NCBI GenBank assembly: GCA_035623985.1
Contig: DASPSJ010000001.1
Location: 17,378 to 81,377, forward strand
Length of the DNA: 64,000 nucleotides
Source of the DNA: DAHUYF01 sp035623985
Lineage (GTDB): Bacteria; Pseudomonadota; Alphaproteobacteria; ATCC43930; CGMCC-115725
Direction of reading: 5' to 3'
A program made the translations under genes and the position numbers. The notes under the pieces were generated by a model, which saw nothing but the letters and a program-made list of their open reading frames with translations, was not told the DNA's origin and searched no databases. Shown here one piece after another: positions 59,740 through 64,000 of the stretch. Each line of letters begins with the position of its first letter. Position 1 is the stretch's first letter.

Positions 59740-60158
59740 CGAAGAGACCGCGGACGTTGCTGGAAGTATCCCGCCGCACCAAGGAAGGCCAGCAGCCGTT
59801 CGACCGCGCTGTGAGAGAATTTCTCGATGTTTTCTACTCCGAATCAGAGCATCGCGAACAGGCTCTTGCGGAAAGTCCCCTGCACATCGATGCAGTGCAT
59901 GATGCCTATTTGGCGGCAATAGCCGAGCATCTTGCCCGCAGCTTTGCCTTGCCGGTGCCGCCATGGTCGGAGACGCACGGCCACGGCCTTACCCGCCCTT
60001 TCTTCGCAGGAGGGCTGGAATCGTTGAAAGCCATCCTGACGGTCGAAAGTCCGGCCGCCTTCCGTCGCCGCTTGTTGTTCGTCAGCAAGGACGCGCTGTC
60101 GCGCCCTCGGTCGGCGACGGGTGCCGCTCAACGAAAGGCGACCTTCACCACTTCGTAG
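59736..60158 (+). CDS. Partner protein of the nucleotidyltransferase module
   Basis: This is a 140-residue protein. LLEVSRRTKEGQQPFDRAVREFLDVFY opens it, a helical region ALAESPLHIDAVHDAYLAAIAEHLARSFALPVPPW follows, and PFFAGGLESLKAILTVESPAAFRRRLLFVSKDALSRP forms the conserved core. I recall this core next to DUF6036-type genes in many bacteria, probably as their cognate partner or antitoxin. The start overlaps the nucleotidyltransferase stop (ATGA). Its last 31 bases run over the convergent greA 3' end, so its final ten residues (about ATFTTS) are encoded antisense to greA. The C-terminus may be atypical for the family. Confidence 0.72.
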   Translation: MTKRPRTLLEVSRRTKEGQQPFDRAVREFLDVFYSESEHREQALAESPLHIDAVHDAYLAAIAEHLARSFALPVPPWSETHGHGLTRPFFAGGLESLKAILTVESPAAFRRRLLFVSKDALSRPRSATGAAQRKATFTTS

Positions 60159-60601
60159 GAGCGTGCGCCGCGCGGCGTCGATACTTCGACGCTCTCGCCG
60201 ATCGTCTTGCCGATGAGCGCCCGCGCCAAGGGCGAGGTCACCGAGAGCCGCCGTTGGGCGATATCGGCCTCGTCTTCGCCGACGATCTGATAGACCACCT
60301 TCTCTTCCGTCTCCTCGTCCTCGAGCGTGACGGTGGCGCCGAACTTGACCACCTTGCCCGAGAGCTTGGAGACGTCGATCACCTCGGCGCGGGCGATCTT
60401 GTCCTCGAGCTCGAGAACGCGGCCTTCGATGAAGCCCTGGCGCTCGCGCGCGGAGTGGTATTCCGCATTCTCCGAGAGGTCGCCATGATCGCGCGCCTCG
60501 GCGATGGCGCGGATGATCGCCGGACGATCGACGGATTTGAGCCGCTTCAACTCTTCCTGCAGCCGCTCGAAGCCGGCCGCGGTCATTGGAATCTTCGCCA
60601 T
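60128..60601 (-). CDS. greA: Transcription elongation factor GreA
   Basis: GreA stimulates cleavage of backtracked RNA by RNA polymerase. The 157-residue protein has the N-terminal coiled coil (TAAGFERLQEELKRLKSVDRPAIIRAIAEARDHGDLSENAEYHSARERQGFIEGRV) with the conserved acidic tip D-x2-ENAEY, and the C-terminal FKBP-like domain (YQIVGEDEADIAQRRLSVTSPLARALIGKTIG). It follows carB, as in other alphaproteobacteria, 88 bases away. Its end is overlapped by a convergent, apparently acquired gene. Confidence 0.96.
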   Translation of the reverse strand: MAKIPMTAAGFERLQEELKRLKSVDRPAIIRAIAEARDHGDLSENAEYHSARERQGFIEGRVLELEDKIARAEVIDVSKLSGKVVKFGATVTLEDEETEEKVVYQIVGEDEADIAQRRLSVTSPLARALIGKTIGESVEVSTPRGARSYEVVKVAFR

Positions 60602-60650
60602 GGGAAGAAACTTCTAACCCCCGGAGATTAGAGACGTTCTAGAGTCACAA

Positions 60651-60686
60651 ATAAAACCCCCTCCCGGACGTGCCCGGCGGCCGGGA
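60651..60686 (-). terminator. Probable carB terminator
   Basis: On the minus strand TCCCGG (60686-60681) can pair with CCGGGA (60667-60662), with a nested CCCGG/CCGGG alternative (60685-60673), followed by a G-run and TTTTATTT (60656-60649). It lies just after the carB stop codon and before greA. The weak T-tract makes termination partial at best. Confidence 0.4.
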
Positions 60687-60689
60687 TGG

Positions 60690-63938
<3,249 letters not shown>

Positions 63939-63959
63939 GGCGACAGCCCGAAGCAGAAA

Positions 63960-63984
63960 CCCTCTCCCTCCTTGAGGGGGAGGG
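63960..63984. repeat. Intergenic GC-rich palindrome upstream of carB
   Basis: CCCTCTCCCTC (63960-63970) and GAGGGGGAGGG (63974-63984) form an eleven-base stem with one mismatch, followed by TTGGGGTGGGG. This matches the CCCTCTCCC...GGGAGAGGG type of dispersed intergenic repeat common in proteobacteria. The window ends 16 bases later. Confidence 0.6.
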
Positions 63985-64000
63985 TTGGGGTGGGGGGTAG

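Overview
The window is one contiguous stretch of a GC-rich chromosome. The gene set and gene order point to an alphaproteobacterium, probably Rhodospirillales-like. The evidence is a bc1-complex operon followed by mtnP, the lgt/MidA-like/pgeF block, prs-rplY-pth-ychF, ilvE divergent from marR with ompR/envZ beside it, uvrC-pgsA-moaD/moaE, and a carB-greA/lrp/trxB-lysR neighbourhood. I see no rRNA, tRNA, CRISPR array, insertion sequence or phage gene. The placement is inference from synteny and family recognition; no database search was run.

Layout from left to right. (1) 1-6.9 kb: the end of cytochrome b, cytochrome c1, then a methylthioadenosine-salvage operon: mtnP, mtnA, a class II aldolase fused to a short-chain dehydrogenase, and a VOC-fold protein. 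(2) 6.9-14.3 kb, minus strand: a dienelactone-hydrolase-like protein, a chemoreceptor, then a housekeeping run of a lipoprotein, prs, rplY (with a long Ala/Pro/Gly tail), pth and ychF. (3) 14.4-20.4 kb: an aminotransferase and a DapA-like protein on plus; lgt, a MidA-like methyltransferase, pgeF and hldD on minus. (4) 20.6-27.5 kb: ubiK, a YbjN protein, proC, a TetR regulator, a phasin with a strong terminator, EnvZ/OmpR-type two-component genes, marR and ilvE. (5) 27.5-38 kb: a crotonase, a molybdenum-cofactor cluster (moaE, moaD, an embedded SDR, moeA, mobB) running into pgsA and uvrC, an AT-rich gap, then folB, a FolM-like reductase and uvrB. (6) 38-47.5 kb: an aspartate-type aminotransferase, a GNAT protein, a degenerate EF-G paralogue, msrP, small membrane proteins or lipoproteins, a LysR regulator, an SDR and an FMN 2-hydroxyacid oxidoreductase. 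(7) 47.5-50.5 kb: a cytochrome c and a Tat-exported thiamine-diphosphate enzyme, preceded by a structured non-coding region. (8) 50.5-64 kb: lysR-trxB, a 634-residue orphan, GT39 and tandem-PAP2 membrane enzymes, an ELM1-like protein, an Lrp regulator, a HAD-phosphatase remnant, a low-GC two-gene nucleotidyltransferase module, greA and carB.

How the parts work together. The bc1 genes serve respiration. MtnP and MtnA turn methylthioadenosine into methylthioribulose-1-phosphate, and the fused aldolase/dehydrogenase is well placed to split it and reduce the aldehyde. Moco genes support MsrP, which is encoded about 11 kb away and repairs oxidised periplasmic proteins. Lgt matures the lipoproteins. 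UvrB and UvrC are both in the window, separated by two pterin/folate genes.

The most interesting candidates are the aldolase-SDR fusion in MTA salvage, the exported ThDP enzyme/cytochrome c pair, a possible small RNA with anti-Shine-Dalgarno-like loops upstream of that pair, and a transferred AbiEii-like two-gene module sitting next to a broken HAD gene.
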